Source: DASQUK01 sp963717085 (GTDB lineage: Bacteria > Actinomycetota > Acidimicrobiia > Acidimicrobiales > VFJN01). Taken from it: DNA of 64,000 nt. Below, piece by piece: positions 20,325-28,662 of the stretch; position 1 is the stretch's first letter, and each line of letters begins with the position of its first letter. Below the pieces are notes generated by a model. It saw only the letters and a list, made by a program, of their open reading frames with translations, made no database searches and had not been told where the DNA came from. The stretch lies in NCBI GenBank assembly GCA_963717085.1, contig CAVQVM010000014.1, positions 51,796-115,795 of the forward strand, in the 5' to 3' direction. The position numbers and the translations under genes are program-made.

Positions 20325-21137
20325 ATGGCTGTGGGTACCGGTCCGGTCGCGCTCCTGGACCTCGCCACCGATGCCGCCCACCGGGCCGCGGACCTGTTGC
20401 TCGACGGGTTCGAGCGGGCACGCGCCACCGTCGAGACCAAGTCGACGGCCACCGACATGGTGTCAGAGGTGGACCGGGCGTCAGAGCGGCTCATCGTGTC
20501 GACGTTGCTCGCCGCCCGCCCCAACGACGGGTTGGTGGGCGAGGAGGGCAGCGCCTCGCCGGGAACCAGCGGCCTGCGCTGGGTGATCGATCCGCTCGAC
20601 GGCACCACCAACTACCTCTACGGCCACCCCGGTTGGGCGGTGTCGATCGCCGCCGAGGACGACATGGGCGTGATCGCGGCCGTGGTCGTCGACCCCATGG
20701 ACCGCGACGTGTTCACCGCCACGAGGGGCGGCGGCGCGCGGCGCAACGGCCGGGCGATCTCGTGTTCCTCCCTGGACGAAGTGAGCACCGCGCTCGTGGC
20801 CACCGGCTTCGGCTACGCCGCCGAGCGACGGCGGGCCCAGGCGCAGGTGCTGGTCGAGCTGATCCCCCGCATCCGCGACATCCGTCGCATGGGCGCAGCG
20901 TCGGTCGACCTGTGCTCGGTGGCCTGCGGGCGCGTCGACGCCTACTACGAGCGGGGCCTCGCCTGGTGGGACCTGGCAGCCGGCGGCCTCATCGCCGCCG
21001 AGGCCGGTGCCCTCGTGTCGGCCATCGATGGCGGGCCGGCGGGGCCCGACGCCGGCTCGATCGTGGCCGCCGGTCCCGGCTTGTTCAATACGCTGCGTGG
21101 CCTCCTCAGCTCTCTGGGCGCCCATAATGTGTCGTGA
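20325..21137 (+). CDS. inositol monophosphatase family protein
   Basis: Mg-dependent phosphatase of 270 aa. The metal-binding motifs are complete: GEEGS near residue 70, DPLDGTTNYLYGHPGWAVSIA near 90 and WDLAAGGLIAAEAGA near 215. Likely substrates are inositol-1-phosphate, needed for mycothiol and phosphatidylinositol lipids in actinobacteria, or 3'-phosphoadenosine compounds or histidinol phosphate. The sequence alone does not decide. It is divergent from threonine aldolase and is followed by a STAS-like protein. Confidence 0.9.
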   Translation: MAVGTGPVALLDLATDAAHRAADLLLDGFERARATVETKSTATDMVSEVDRASERLIVSTLLAARPNDGLVGEEGSASPGTSGLRWVIDPLDGTTNYLYGHPGWAVSIAAEDDMGVIAAVVVDPMDRDVFTATRGGGARRNGRAISCSSLDEVSTALVATGFGYAAERRRAQAQVLVELIPRIRDIRRMGAASVDLCSVACGRVDAYYERGLAWWDLAAGGLIAAEAGALVSAIDGGPAGPDAGSIVAAGPGLFNTLRGLLSSLGAHNVS

Positions 21138-21146
21138 GTCACCGAG

Positions 21147-21611
21147 ATGCCAAGTCGTTACCAGATCGCAATGGACTTGCGCCCCGCGCCGTCACGATCC
21201 GTGGGCATCCTCGTGGAGATGTCCGCCGCAACCGCTGGGTCGCCCACGCGGCCCTCCGCCGCCGGAAGCGACGATCTCGCCTCCATGCCCGAACCCGAAC
21301 CCACTGCCATCAACGTCACGTCCGACGGGACCGCAGTCGTGATCGCCGTCGAGGGCGGTCTCGATCAGTCGACCGGCGACGCCCTGATCGACGCCGCCAC
21401 CGCCGCGGTCGCCACCGGCCCCTCGCATCTCGACATCGACCTGCGGGGCCTAGAGTCGTTCACCGACGAGGGCGCCAGGGCGCTGGTCACCTGCCGGACG
21501 CTGGGGTCCGACCTGCCCGGAGGGCTGCACTACCGCACCAGCCGCGGGGCCGGGCGCGACGCGCTGCTCTCCGCGTATCGCGACCTCGAGACCGACAGCC
21601 TCGCGGACTGA
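21147..21611 (+). CDS. STAS-like (anti-sigma antagonist type) protein
   Basis: Up to 154 aa. The C-terminal 100 residues (INVTSDGTAVVIAVEGGLDQSTGDALIDA... HLDIDLRGLESFTDEGARALV) have the strand-helix pattern of a STAS domain, with the segment LRGLESFTDEGA occupying the place where SpoIIAA-like proteins carry their phosphorylated serine; here the serine precedes F-T-D-E. It might sense or relay a signal to the adjacent MtrAB-like system, but no kinase partner is seen nearby. The start is uncertain: ATGs at 21147, 21219 and 21285 are in frame, and the domain begins only after the last. Confidence 0.6.
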   Translation: MPSRYQIAMDLRPAPSRSVGILVEMSAATAGSPTRPSAAGSDDLASMPEPEPTAINVTSDGTAVVIAVEGGLDQSTGDALIDAATAAVATGPSHLDIDLRGLESFTDEGARALVTCRTLGSDLPGGLHYRTSRGAGRDALLSAYRDLETDSLAD

Positions 21612-21667
21612 GCGAACCGCCCTCCGCCCGCCCCGTTCGGCGCGGGCGCGCGAGATGAGGCACCATC

Positions 21668-22354
21668 ATGCCCGTGGGGACACGGATCCTGTCGGTCGAA
21701 GACGACGAGCGGATACGCACGGCCGTCAAGCTCGCCCTCGAGGACGAGGGCTGGTCCGTCGAGGAAGCTGACACCGGCGAGGAGGCGCTCAACTCCTTCC
21801 AGCGCCAGCCCGCCGACGTGGTGCTCATCGACATCATGCTCCCGGGCATCGACGGCTTCGACGTCTGTCGGGCGATCCGCCGCAACTCCGACGTCCCGAT
21901 CGTCATGGTGACGGCGCGAGCCGACACGCATGACGTGGTGGCGGGGCTGGAGGCGGGTGCCGACGACTACCTCACCAAGCCGTTCGCGCCCAAGGAGCTG
22001 TCGGCCCGGATCCGGGCGCTGCTGCGCCGGGCCCGCTCCACCGACGCCACGGCGACCCACCTCCGCTTCGGCGAACTCGAGATCATCCCCGACGAGGGCG
22101 TGGTCCGCCGCGGCGGCGAGGAGATCCACCTGACCAAGACCGAGTTCCGCCTGCTGGTCGAGCTGGCGTCGAGCCCCGGCCGAGTGTTCAGCCGCGAGGT
22201 GCTGCTCGAGCGGGTGTGGGGCTACGGCTACTTCGGGGACGGCCGCCTGGTCGACGTGCACGTGCGCAGGCTGCGCACGAAGGTCGAGGCCGACCCCGCC
22301 AACCCGCGCCACGTTGTCACCGTGCGCGGTTTGGGCTACAAGCTCCAGGCCTGA
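21668..22354 (+). CDS. OmpR-family response regulator, MtrA-like
   Basis: A 228-aa DNA-binding response regulator. The receiver domain has acidic EDD at 11-13, phosphoacceptor D55 in VVLIDIMLPG and K104 in YLTKPF. The winged-helix output domain ends with VDVHVRRLRTKVE and VRGLGYKL. GAGG lies seven bases before the ATG. It is followed immediately by its sensor kinase and by a lipoprotein with a GerMN domain, the same order as mtrA-mtrB-lpqB in mycobacteria, where the system controls cell wall and division genes. The symbol is left empty because orthology is by context only. Confidence 0.92.
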   Translation: MPVGTRILSVEDDERIRTAVKLALEDEGWSVEEADTGEEALNSFQRQPADVVLIDIMLPGIDGFDVCRAIRRNSDVPIVMVTARADTHDVVAGLEAGADDYLTKPFAPKELSARIRALLRRARSTDATATHLRFGELEIIPDEGVVRRGGEEIHLTKTEFRLLVELASSPGRVFSREVLLERVWGYGYFGDGRLVDVHVRRLRTKVEADPANPRHVVTVRGLGYKLQA

Positions 22355-22365
22355 ACCCAGGCCCG

Positions 22366-23751
22366 GTGAGGCGCTTCCTCCCCCGTCTGGGACTCCGAGC
22401 CCGCATCACCATCGCCTTCGCGGTTGGCGCCCTGTTCATGTCGGTCGTGCTCGCGGGCGCCACCATCGGGCTGACCCGGCGCAACCTGCTCGACCAGCGC
22501 GAGTCGGCCGCCACCGCCCAGACCTACGCCAACGCACAGAACGTGCGCAACCAGTTGGAGTCCGACGTGACCGACCCGCTGGGGGTGGTGTCGTCGCTGG
22601 TGACGCCGACAGGGTCCAATCCCGTGCTGCTGCTGGAGGGCACGTGGTACCCGCTCAACGCCGAATTCAGCGGCGACAGCCTCCCGGCCGACCTCAGCGA
22701 GCTGGTGCAGTCGGGGCAGCCGGCCCGGATGCGCTTCCGGTACAACGACGAGACCGAGCTGGCGGTCGGCGTGCCGCTCGAGTCCGTCAACGGCGCCTAC
22801 TTCGAGATCGTGTCGCTGGACGAGCTCGAGTCGACGCTCGAGTCGATCAGCATCTCGCTGCTGGCGGCGGCGCTGATCACCACCCTGGCCGGGGCGGCCC
22901 TGGGCTGGTGGGCCGCCCGCCGGGTCCTGCGGCCACTGGTCGGGATCCGCGAGGCGGCGCACTCCCTGGCCACCGGTCGGCTCGACACCCGTGTCGAGGC
23001 CAGCGCCGACGCCGACCTGGCGCCGCTGGCCGACTCGTTCAACGACATGGCCGCCGCCCTCGAGGAACGCATCCAGCGCGACGCCCGGTTCGCCTCCAAC
23101 GTGAGCCACGAGCTGCGCTCGCCCCTCATGACCCTGTCGGCGTCGATCGAGGTGCTCGAGAACCAGCGGGACGACATGTCCGAGCGGGCGAAGGCGGCGC
23201 TCGACCTGATGGTCGCCGACATCGACCGATTCCGGCAGCTGGTGGAGGACCTGCTGGAGATCTCCCGCTTCGACGCCGGCGTCATGCACCTCGACCTCGA
23301 GGAGGTCCACCTGGCCGAGCTGATCATGCAGGCCGTCTCCGCCTCGACCGACGCCGACGTGCCGGTCGACATCGACGCCGACCTGGCCGGCGTGGTGGTG
23401 AAGGCCGACAAGCGCCGCCTGGTCCGGGTGATCGCCAACCTGCTCGACAACGCGGCCAAGTACGGCGACGGCGCCACCCGGGTGCAGCTGCGCAAGGACG
23501 GAGACAACGTGCTGATCGCCGTCGAGGACAACGGCCCGGGGGTGCCCCCCGAGGACCGAGATTCGATCTTCTACCGGTTCAACCGCGGTTCGCGGGCCGG
23601 GCGCCGGCTCGACGTCGACGGCGTCGGCCTCGGGCTGGCGCTCGTCGCCGAGCACGTGCGCCTGCACGGCGGCGAGGTGTGGGTCGAGGACCGCTCCAAC
23701 GGCGAACAAGGCTCGCGCTTCGTGATCGAACTGCCCACGGAGGCGCCATGA
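22366..23751 (+). CDS. sensor histidine kinase, MtrB-like
   Basis: A 461-aa membrane kinase. One span near residues 14-36, an extracytoplasmic sensor of about 130 aa, a second span near 170-190, a HAMP domain (RRVLRPLVGIREAA...), the phosphoacceptor H248 in NVSHELRSPLMTL, and the ATP-binding N, G1 and G2 boxes (NLLDNAAKYGDG, EDNGPGVPPEDRDSIFYRF, GVGLGLALVAEHV). It starts 11 bp after the response regulator with a GTG, and its TGA overlaps the ATG of the lipoprotein gene. MtrB/LpqB of mycobacteria is the closest precedent. Confidence 0.92.
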   Translation: MRRFLPRLGLRARITIAFAVGALFMSVVLAGATIGLTRRNLLDQRESAATAQTYANAQNVRNQLESDVTDPLGVVSSLVTPTGSNPVLLLEGTWYPLNAEFSGDSLPADLSELVQSGQPARMRFRYNDETELAVGVPLESVNGAYFEIVSLDELESTLESISISLLAAALITTLAGAALGWWAARRVLRPLVGIREAAHSLATGRLDTRVEASADADLAPLADSFNDMAAALEERIQRDARFASNVSHELRSPLMTLSASIEVLENQRDDMSERAKAALDLMVADIDRFRQLVEDLLEISRFDAGVMHLDLEEVHLAELIMQAVSASTDADVPVDIDADLAGVVVKADKRRLVRVIANLLDNAAKYGDGATRVQLRKDGDNVLIAVEDNGPGVPPEDRDSIFYRFNRGSRAGRRLDVDGVGLGLALVAEHVRLHGGEVWVEDRSNGEQGSRFVIELPTEAP

Positions 23752-24373
23752 GCCGGCACATAGGCACGGGCCTGGGGGCGGCGGCCCTGGCCGTCGTGAC
23801 GCTGGGCGTCGTCGGGTGCGGCATACCGACCGACGACAACCCCCGCGCCATCTCCAGCGAGAGCCTTCCCGACGCCGCCGTCGACAACACCACCGAGGCC
23901 ACCGCGTCCGAGCCGACGGTCGCCGCCCCGATCTACCTCGTCCAGTCACCCGACGACCCGCGCCTGGTGCCCGTCGAGCGTCGCGTACCGGCCGGCAGCC
24001 CGGGGGCGGGCCCGGACCCGGCGGCGGTGCTCGAGACCCTGCTGACGGCCACGGCCAACCCCCGGGAACAGGCCGAGGGCATCACCAACCTGATCCCGCA
24101 GGACACCCGGTTGGCGTCGCAGCCGGAACTCGCCCGGGGGGAACGCTGGTGGTCGACCTGACGAGTGAGATCTTCGACGTCGAGGGCGAGACCCAGCGGG
24201 CTGCGTTCGGGCAGATCGTCTGCACGGCCAACGCGCTCGACGGCGTCCACTTCGTGCGGTTCCTGGTGCAGGGCGAGTCCAGGGAGGTGCAGGCGGATTC
24301 GGGCGCCACCAGCGAGCCGGTGACGTGCGCCGACGACTACGGGCGCCTCCAGGCCGAACCCGCCGCCGGGTGA
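23748..24373 (+). pseudogene. GerMN-domain lipoprotein (LpqB-like position) broken by a -1 frameshift
   Basis: The ATG overlaps the kinase stop (ATGA). The first frame gives a lipoprotein signal peptide ending in LGVVGCG, a Ser/Thr/Glu linker and the start of a GerMN domain (AAVLETLLTATANPREQ...NLIPQDTRL), then stops at 24161. The rest of the domain (TLVVDLTSEIFDVEGE... DGVHFVRFLVQGE) continues in another frame to 24373. Adding one G to the G6 run at 24136-24141 restores a continuous 208-aa protein. So this is either a sequencing or assembly slip in a homopolymer, a true mutation, or possibly slippage during expression. If intact it would be a surface lipoprotein tuning the MtrAB-like kinase. 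It is much shorter than LpqB, with no beta-propeller. Confidence 0.8.
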
Positions 24374-24374
24374 G

Positions 24375-25403
24375 TCAGCCGAAGAACACCGACGCCACGT
24401 CGTAGAGCGCGGGATCGATCAACTTGAGCTCGGCGGTGCCGGCGCCCAGCGGCACCCGGACGATGTCCCCGGCGCGCAGGGCCACCATCGTGGCGAACGC
24501 GCCGTCGTGGACCGCGTCGATGGCAGCGATGCCGAAGCGGGTCGCCAGCACCCGGTCGAAGGCGGTGGGTGTGCCGCCGCGCTGGATGTGCCCGAGCACG
24601 ATGGCCCGGGTCTCGTACCCCGTGCGCTCCTCGATGGCGGTCGCCACCTGGGCGCCGATGCCGCCGAGCCGCGTGTGGCCGAACGCGTCGACCTCGGACG
24701 ACGATGTGGCCATCGTGCCCTCGATGGGCTGGGCCCCCTCGGCTACCACCACAATCGACGCCCAGCGGCCGCGCACGTGCCTGTGCCGGATGACCCGGCA
24801 CACCTCGTCGATGTCGAAGGGCCGCTCCGGGACCAGCACCATGGTCGCCCCGCCGGCGATGGCCGCCCACAGCGCGATGTGCCCGGCGTTGCGGCCCATC
24901 ACCTCGACGACCATGACCCGGTGGTGGGACTCGGCGGTGGTGTGCAGCCGGTCGATGGCGTCGACGCACACCTGGACCGCGGTGTCGAAGCCGAAGGTGA
25001 GCTCCGTGGCCGACAGGTCGTTGTCGATGGTCTTGGGCACCCCCACGACGGCCACGCCCTCGTCGGCCAGGCGGGCGGCCACCCCGAGGGTGTCCTCCCC
25101 GCCGATCGCGACGAGGGCCTCGATGCCGTTGTCGGCGAGCGTGGCCTTCACCCGCTCGGGCCCGTCGTCGAGCTTGTAGGGGTTGGTCCGCGAGGACCCG
25201 AGGATGGTCCCCCCGCGGGGCAGGGTGCCGCGAAACGACTCGACCGACAGCTCCACGACCTGGTTCTCGACCGCCCCCCGCCAGCCGTCCCGTAGGCCCA
25301 CCATCTCGTCGCCGTAGTGGACCTGGCCCTTGCGCACGACCGCCCGCATCACCGCGTTCAGGCCTGGGCAGTCGCCGCCCCCCGTGAGCATCGCGACACG
25401 CAT
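24375..25403 (-). CDS. pfkA: 6-phosphofructokinase, PPi-type signature
   Basis: Phosphorylates fructose 6-phosphate in glycolysis. The protein has 342 aa. It begins LTGGGDCPGLNAVMR; the phosphoryl-donor motif is GGEDT at residues 101-105 and the catalytic motif is PKTIDND at 123-129. In this family Gly at the position equivalent to E. coli 104 goes with ATP use, while Asp there together with Lys in PKTIDND goes with pyrophosphate use, as in the Amycolatopsis methanolica enzyme. The Asp in GGEDT thus predicts a reversible PPi-dependent enzyme. TAGTGT lies six bases before the ATG with no Shine-Dalgarno sequence. It is divergent from glycerol kinase and nearly abuts the convergent lipoprotein gene (one base apart). 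Confidence 0.92.
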   Translation of the reverse strand: MRVAMLTGGGDCPGLNAVMRAVVRKGQVHYGDEMVGLRDGWRGAVENQVVELSVESFRGTLPRGGTILGSSRTNPYKLDDGPERVKATLADNGIEALVAIGGEDTLGVAARLADEGVAVVGVPKTIDNDLSATELTFGFDTAVQVCVDAIDRLHTTAESHHRVMVVEVMGRNAGHIALWAAIAGGATMVLVPERPFDIDEVCRVIRHRHVRGRWASIVVVAEGAQPIEGTMATSSSEVDAFGHTRLGGIGAQVATAIEERTGYETRAIVLGHIQRGGTPTAFDRVLATRFGIAAIDAVHDGAFATMVALRAGDIVRVPLGAGTAELKLIDPALYDVASVFFG

Positions 25404-25409
25404 GCACCG

Positions 25410-25415
25410 ACACTA
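25410..25415 (-). promoter_or_regulatory. TAGTGT -10 of pfkA
   Basis: TAGTGT on the minus strand ends 6 nt before the pfkA ATG (25403). No Shine-Dalgarno sequence is present, so a leaderless transcript is expected. Confidence 0.65.
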
Positions 25416-25491
25416 CCGACGGCCCGCCGGCCGCCGACGCCCGTCTGTCACCCGGCCGTCCGGCACATGTCCTTGCGGTGAGGGCGCCTAC

Positions 25492-25497
25492 TAGCGT
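25492..25497 (+). promoter_or_regulatory. TAGCGT -10 of glpK
   Basis: TAGCGT ends 9 nt before the glpK ATG (25507), with no Shine-Dalgarno sequence between. The divergent pfkA promoter is about 80 bp away, and no operator was recognised between them. Confidence 0.55.
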
Positions 25498-25506
25498 GCG
25501 GCGCCG

Positions 25507-27003
25507 ATGTCCGTGGTCATCGCGATCGACGCCGGGACGACGGGGGTGCGCAGCTTCGCCGTGCGGGAGGACGGCTCCCCCGCCGGCTACGCCTACCGCG
25601 AGTTCCCGCAGCACTTCCCGCAGCCGGGGTGGGTCGAGCACGACCCCCGCGACATCTGGGAGGCCACCACGGCCACGCTCGGCGAGTTGATCGCCGCGCT
25701 CGCCGGCGAGCCGGTGGCCGCCCTCGGGATCACCAACCAGCGGGAGACGGCGGTGGCGTGGGATCGGCGGACCGGCGCGGCCCTGCACAACGCGCTGGTC
25801 TGGCAGGACCGTCGCACTGCGGGTCGTTGCGACGAGCTGCGCGAGGCTGGCCACCTCGATCTCGTGCGGGCCACCACCGGGCTGGTGCTCGACCCCTACT
25901 TCTCTGCCACCAAGTTCGAGTGGCTCCTCACCGAGGGCGGCGTGCGCGCCGGCGCCGCTGCACCAGATACCGCGCTGGGCACCGTCGACAGCTGGCTGGT
26001 GTGGAACCTGACGGGCGGCCCGAACGGCGGCGTCCACGCCACCGAAGCCTCGAACGCCAGCCGGACACTCCTGTTCGACATCGGGAGCCTCGCCTGGTCA
26101 CGCGAGCTGGCCGAGCTCTTCGGCGTGCCGGTTGCCGCCCTGGGCGAGGTCCGCCCCTCGGGCGGGCGGTTCGGTGTCACCGCCGAGGGCCTGCCCGTCC
26201 GCAGTGGCATCCCCGTGTCCGGCGTCCTAGGAGACCAGCAGGCGGCGCTGTTCGGCCAAGCGTGCCTGGCGCCCGGCCTGACCAAGAACACCTACGGCAC
26301 CGGGAGCTTCGTCCTCATGAACGTCGGCGACGGGTGCCCCGATCCGGTGGCGGGGCTCCTCACCACCGTCGCCTGGACCACGGAGGGCAGGCCCGGAGCC
26401 ACCTACGCGCTGGAGGGGGCGATCTTCGTGACGGGCGCCGCAGTCCAGTGGCTGCGCGACGGGCTCGGGCTGATCCACGACAGCGCCGAGATCGGGCCCC
26501 TGGCGGCCACCTGCAACGACACCGGGGGCGTGGTCGTGGTGCCGGCGTTCACCGGGCTCGGCAGCCCCTGGTGGGATCCCTACGCCCGCGGCACCATCCT
26601 GGGCATCACCCGCGGCACCACGCCGGCCCACCTCGCCCGCGCCGTGGTCGAGGCGATGGCGTACCAGACGCGTGACGTGGTGGAAGCGATGTCGGCAGCG
26701 TCGGGCCAGACGATCCCGGAGCTGCGCGTCGACGGCGGTGCGTCGGCGATGGACCTGCTGCTGCAGATCCAGGCCGACCAACTGCAGGCCCCGGTGGCGC
26801 GCCCGGTCGTGCAGGAGACGACCGCCCTCGGTGCCGCCTACATCGCCGGCCTGACCGAAGGCGTGTGGTCGTCCCCGGAGGAGGTGGCGTCACGCTGGAC
26901 GCTCGACCGCCGCTTCGAGCCCCACCTGACGCCGGCGGCGGCCGACGTGGGCCACGCCCGCTGGCTTCGGGCCGTCGAGCGCTCGCGTGGGTGGGCGACC
27001 TGA
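25507..27003 (+). CDS. glpK: glycerol kinase
   Basis: FGGY-family kinase of 498 aa that converts glycerol to glycerol 3-phosphate with ATP. The N-terminal phosphate loop AIDAGTTGVRSFAV, GITNQRETAVAWD, the VDSWLVWNLTGG catalytic region, the GVLGDQQAALFGQ segment, KNTYGTGSFVLMN and the C-terminal RVDGGASAMDLLLQIQADQL are all typical of glycerol kinase. It stands alone, divergent from pfkA. The product would feed GlpD at 56483-58219 and glycerolipid synthesis. A second FGGY kinase of less certain substrate lies at 60452-61909. Confidence 0.93.
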   Translation: MSVVIAIDAGTTGVRSFAVREDGSPAGYAYREFPQHFPQPGWVEHDPRDIWEATTATLGELIAALAGEPVAALGITNQRETAVAWDRRTGAALHNALVWQDRRTAGRCDELREAGHLDLVRATTGLVLDPYFSATKFEWLLTEGGVRAGAAAPDTALGTVDSWLVWNLTGGPNGGVHATEASNASRTLLFDIGSLAWSRELAELFGVPVAALGEVRPSGGRFGVTAEGLPVRSGIPVSGVLGDQQAALFGQACLAPGLTKNTYGTGSFVLMNVGDGCPDPVAGLLTTVAWTTEGRPGATYALEGAIFVTGAAVQWLRDGLGLIHDSAEIGPLAATCNDTGGVVVVPAFTGLGSPWWDPYARGTILGITRGTTPAHLARAVVEAMAYQTRDVVEAMSAASGQTIPELRVDGGASAMDLLLQIQADQLQAPVARPVVQETTALGAAYIAGLTEGVWSSPEEVASRWTLDRRFEPHLTPAAADVGHARWLRAVERSRGWAT

Positions 27004-27107
27004 CCAAAGTCAGGCGGCGTCGCCGAACAGGCTCGCCTCGCGGGGTGGCGGGTCCGGCAGTGGCGTTGTGGCTTCCGACCGGAACGCAGTGCTCGGCCGG
27101 CACCGAC

Positions 27108-27845
27108 CTACTTGTGGGCGAGGAGGATCATGCGTCCCGCCGCGGCGGTCAGCGGGCTACCGTCACTTGCGTACCCGTCGACCGTGCGAAAGCCGGCGTC
27201 GAGGAGCCAGTCGCGCAACTCGGTGAAGCTGAACAGCCGGGCGAAGAACGACGAGCGCCGTACCCGCCCGTTGCGGATGATCGTCCACTGGGCGTTCGAG
27301 CGGCCGGTCAACGGGTCGAAATCGTGCTGATCGATGAGGATTCCTTCGTCGGTCTCTGTGACGGTGGTGGGCACCCAATGCGGGAGCACCCCATCCTTGT
27401 GCATCAGCTCGATCAGGAGTCGGCCACCAGGACGCAGTGCGCGGTGCACCTGGGCGAGGACAGCGCGGTTCTGGGCGTCGTCGAAGTAGCCATAGGCGGT
27501 GAACCAGCTCACCACCGCATCGAAGCGGTCCGTCCAGGGAATGGCGCGCATGTCCCCCTGCACGTATTCCACGCTCACGCCGAGGCGGTCCGCGTCGGCA
27601 CGCGCCACATCCAGAAAGAGCGGCGTTGCGTCCAGCCCGGTCACCCGGGCACCCATGCCAGCGAGCCGGTTGGCGATGCGGCCATGGCCGCAGGCCAGGT
27701 CCAGGACCTCCGAGCCATCGCCCAGGGCAAGGAGGGTCCAGATCGTCGACGCTTCCTCGTCGGACGTGTCGTCGGCGAGGCGCCCGGCGAAGAAGTGCAG
27801 GTAGTCCTCATCGAATAGCCCGTCGATCGGCCACTCCTCGCCCAT
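27108..27845 (-). CDS. class I SAM-dependent methyltransferase
   Basis: A 245-aa methyltransferase. Motif I is VLDLACGHGRIANRLAG (residues about 46-62), the acidic ribose-binding residue is in VTGLDATP, and the later motifs VQGDMRAIPWTDRFDAVVSWFTAYGYF and LRPGGRLLIEL follow. The substrate is unknown. TACGAT six bases before the ATG and no Shine-Dalgarno sequence suggest a leaderless mRNA. It is convergent with glycerol kinase; the 104-bp gap between them contains no obvious terminator beyond the short dyad TGAC-CAAA-GTCA right at the glpK stop. Confidence 0.9.
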   Translation of the reverse strand: MGEEWPIDGLFDEDYLHFFAGRLADDTSDEEASTIWTLLALGDGSEVLDLACGHGRIANRLAGMGARVTGLDATPLFLDVARADADRLGVSVEYVQGDMRAIPWTDRFDAVVSWFTAYGYFDDAQNRAVLAQVHRALRPGGRLLIELMHKDGVLPHWVPTTVTETDEGILIDQHDFDPLTGRSNAQWTIIRNGRVRRSSFFARLFSFTELRDWLLDAGFRTVDGYASDGSPLTAAAGRMILLAHK

Positions 27846-27851
27846 TGCCCG

Positions 27852-27857
27852 ATCGTA
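27852..27857 (-). promoter_or_regulatory. TACGAT -10 of the methyltransferase gene
   Basis: TACGAT on the minus strand ends 6 nt before the ATG at 27845. No Shine-Dalgarno sequence is present. Confidence 0.65.
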
Positions 27858-27880
27858 AGGTCTGCCGCCCTGGCCGCCCG

Positions 27881-28585
27881 TCAACCCGTCGGGCCGAACC
27901 GCTCGACCCGGATCCGCTCCACGGGAACGTCGAGGTCGACGAGCAGGTGGCTGGCGGCGTCCGCGAAACCGGCGGAGCCGCAGACGTAGGCAGTGGCGTC
28001 GGCAACGATCGCCGGCTCCAGGTCAGCGGGGCCGATGCGGCCCGCGGGCCGGTCGGCGTCGGCTGGGGCCCGGCGGGAGTAGACGATTGTGGCCTCCGGA
28101 CCCGGCAGCTCGTCGGCGTAGTAGAGGTCGTCCGGGCTCCGTACCGACACGACCACGCGGACCAGGCCCGCCCGCCCGGTCCGGCGGGCGAGGCGCACCA
28201 TGGCCATGAGCGGTACCACGCCCGAGCCGCCGCCGACGAGTAGCGCCGGGGTGTCGCCCCGCCAAACGAACCAGCCGCCGATCGGTCCCCGGACCTCGAT
28301 CTCGTCGCCGACCACCACCACGTCGTGCAGGAACGTCGACACCTCGCCGCCGTCGAGGCGCTCCACCGTGACCTCGATCTCGCCGGAGTCGTCGGGCGCA
28401 GACGCGACGGAGTACGAGCGGGACGCCGTGTACCCATCGGGTGCCGTCAGCCGGATGATGTAGTGCTGGCCGGCGAGATGGTCCGCCGGGCGTGGCATGG
28501 CGAGCCGGAACGTCTTCGCCCGTGGGGTCTCGTCGCGGATCTCCACGACCGTCGCCGTCTGCCAGGGGTCACGCCGGACGCCCAT
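27881..28585 (-). CDS. FAD/NAD(P)H ferredoxin-reductase-type flavoprotein
   Basis: A 234-aa oxidoreductase of the ferredoxin-NADP reductase fold. FAD binding is marked by SRSYSVASAP (RxYS motif) near residue 60, and nucleotide binding by LVGGGSGVVPLMAMVRLA near 108 and YVCGSAGFADAAS near the C-terminus. It lacks an Fe-S domain. It lies directly downstream of a molybdopterin oxidoreductase on the same strand, a known pairing in which the flavoprotein supplies or accepts electrons for the Mo enzyme. GGGGGAT upstream may act as Shine-Dalgarno for the ATG. Confidence 0.9.
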   Translation of the reverse strand: MGVRRDPWQTATVVEIRDETPRAKTFRLAMPRPADHLAGQHYIIRLTAPDGYTASRSYSVASAPDDSGEIEVTVERLDGGEVSTFLHDVVVVGDEIEVRGPIGGWFVWRGDTPALLVGGGSGVVPLMAMVRLARRTGRAGLVRVVVSVRSPDDLYYADELPGPEATIVYSRRAPADADRPAGRIGPADLEPAIVADATAYVCGSAGFADAASHLLVDLDVPVERIRVERFGPTG

Positions 28586-28599
28586 GGCGCCACCATCCC

Positions 28600-28662
28600 C
28601 CGGTCCCGTCCCGGCCCCGGTGTCCGCAGGCGGCACTAGTGGAACCTCGCGGACAACAACAG
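28600..28662. repeat. Mo-oxidoreductase/reductase spacer with repeat fragment
   Basis: Positions 28636-28653 match the arm of the inverted-repeat element at 8978-8995 in 17 of 18 bases. GTCCGC (28622-28627) and GCGGAC (28649-28654) can also pair across it to form a hairpin. Confidence 0.45.

Noticed and set aside
24136..24141. Programmed ribosomal frameshift in the GerMN lipoprotein
   Set aside because: A G6 run alone without a downstream structure or a family precedent is not enough; a sequencing slip or mutation is simpler.
27004..27107. tRNA or small RNA in the convergent gap after glpK
   Set aside because: No cloverleaf or conserved T-loop; only a short dyad at the glpK stop codon.
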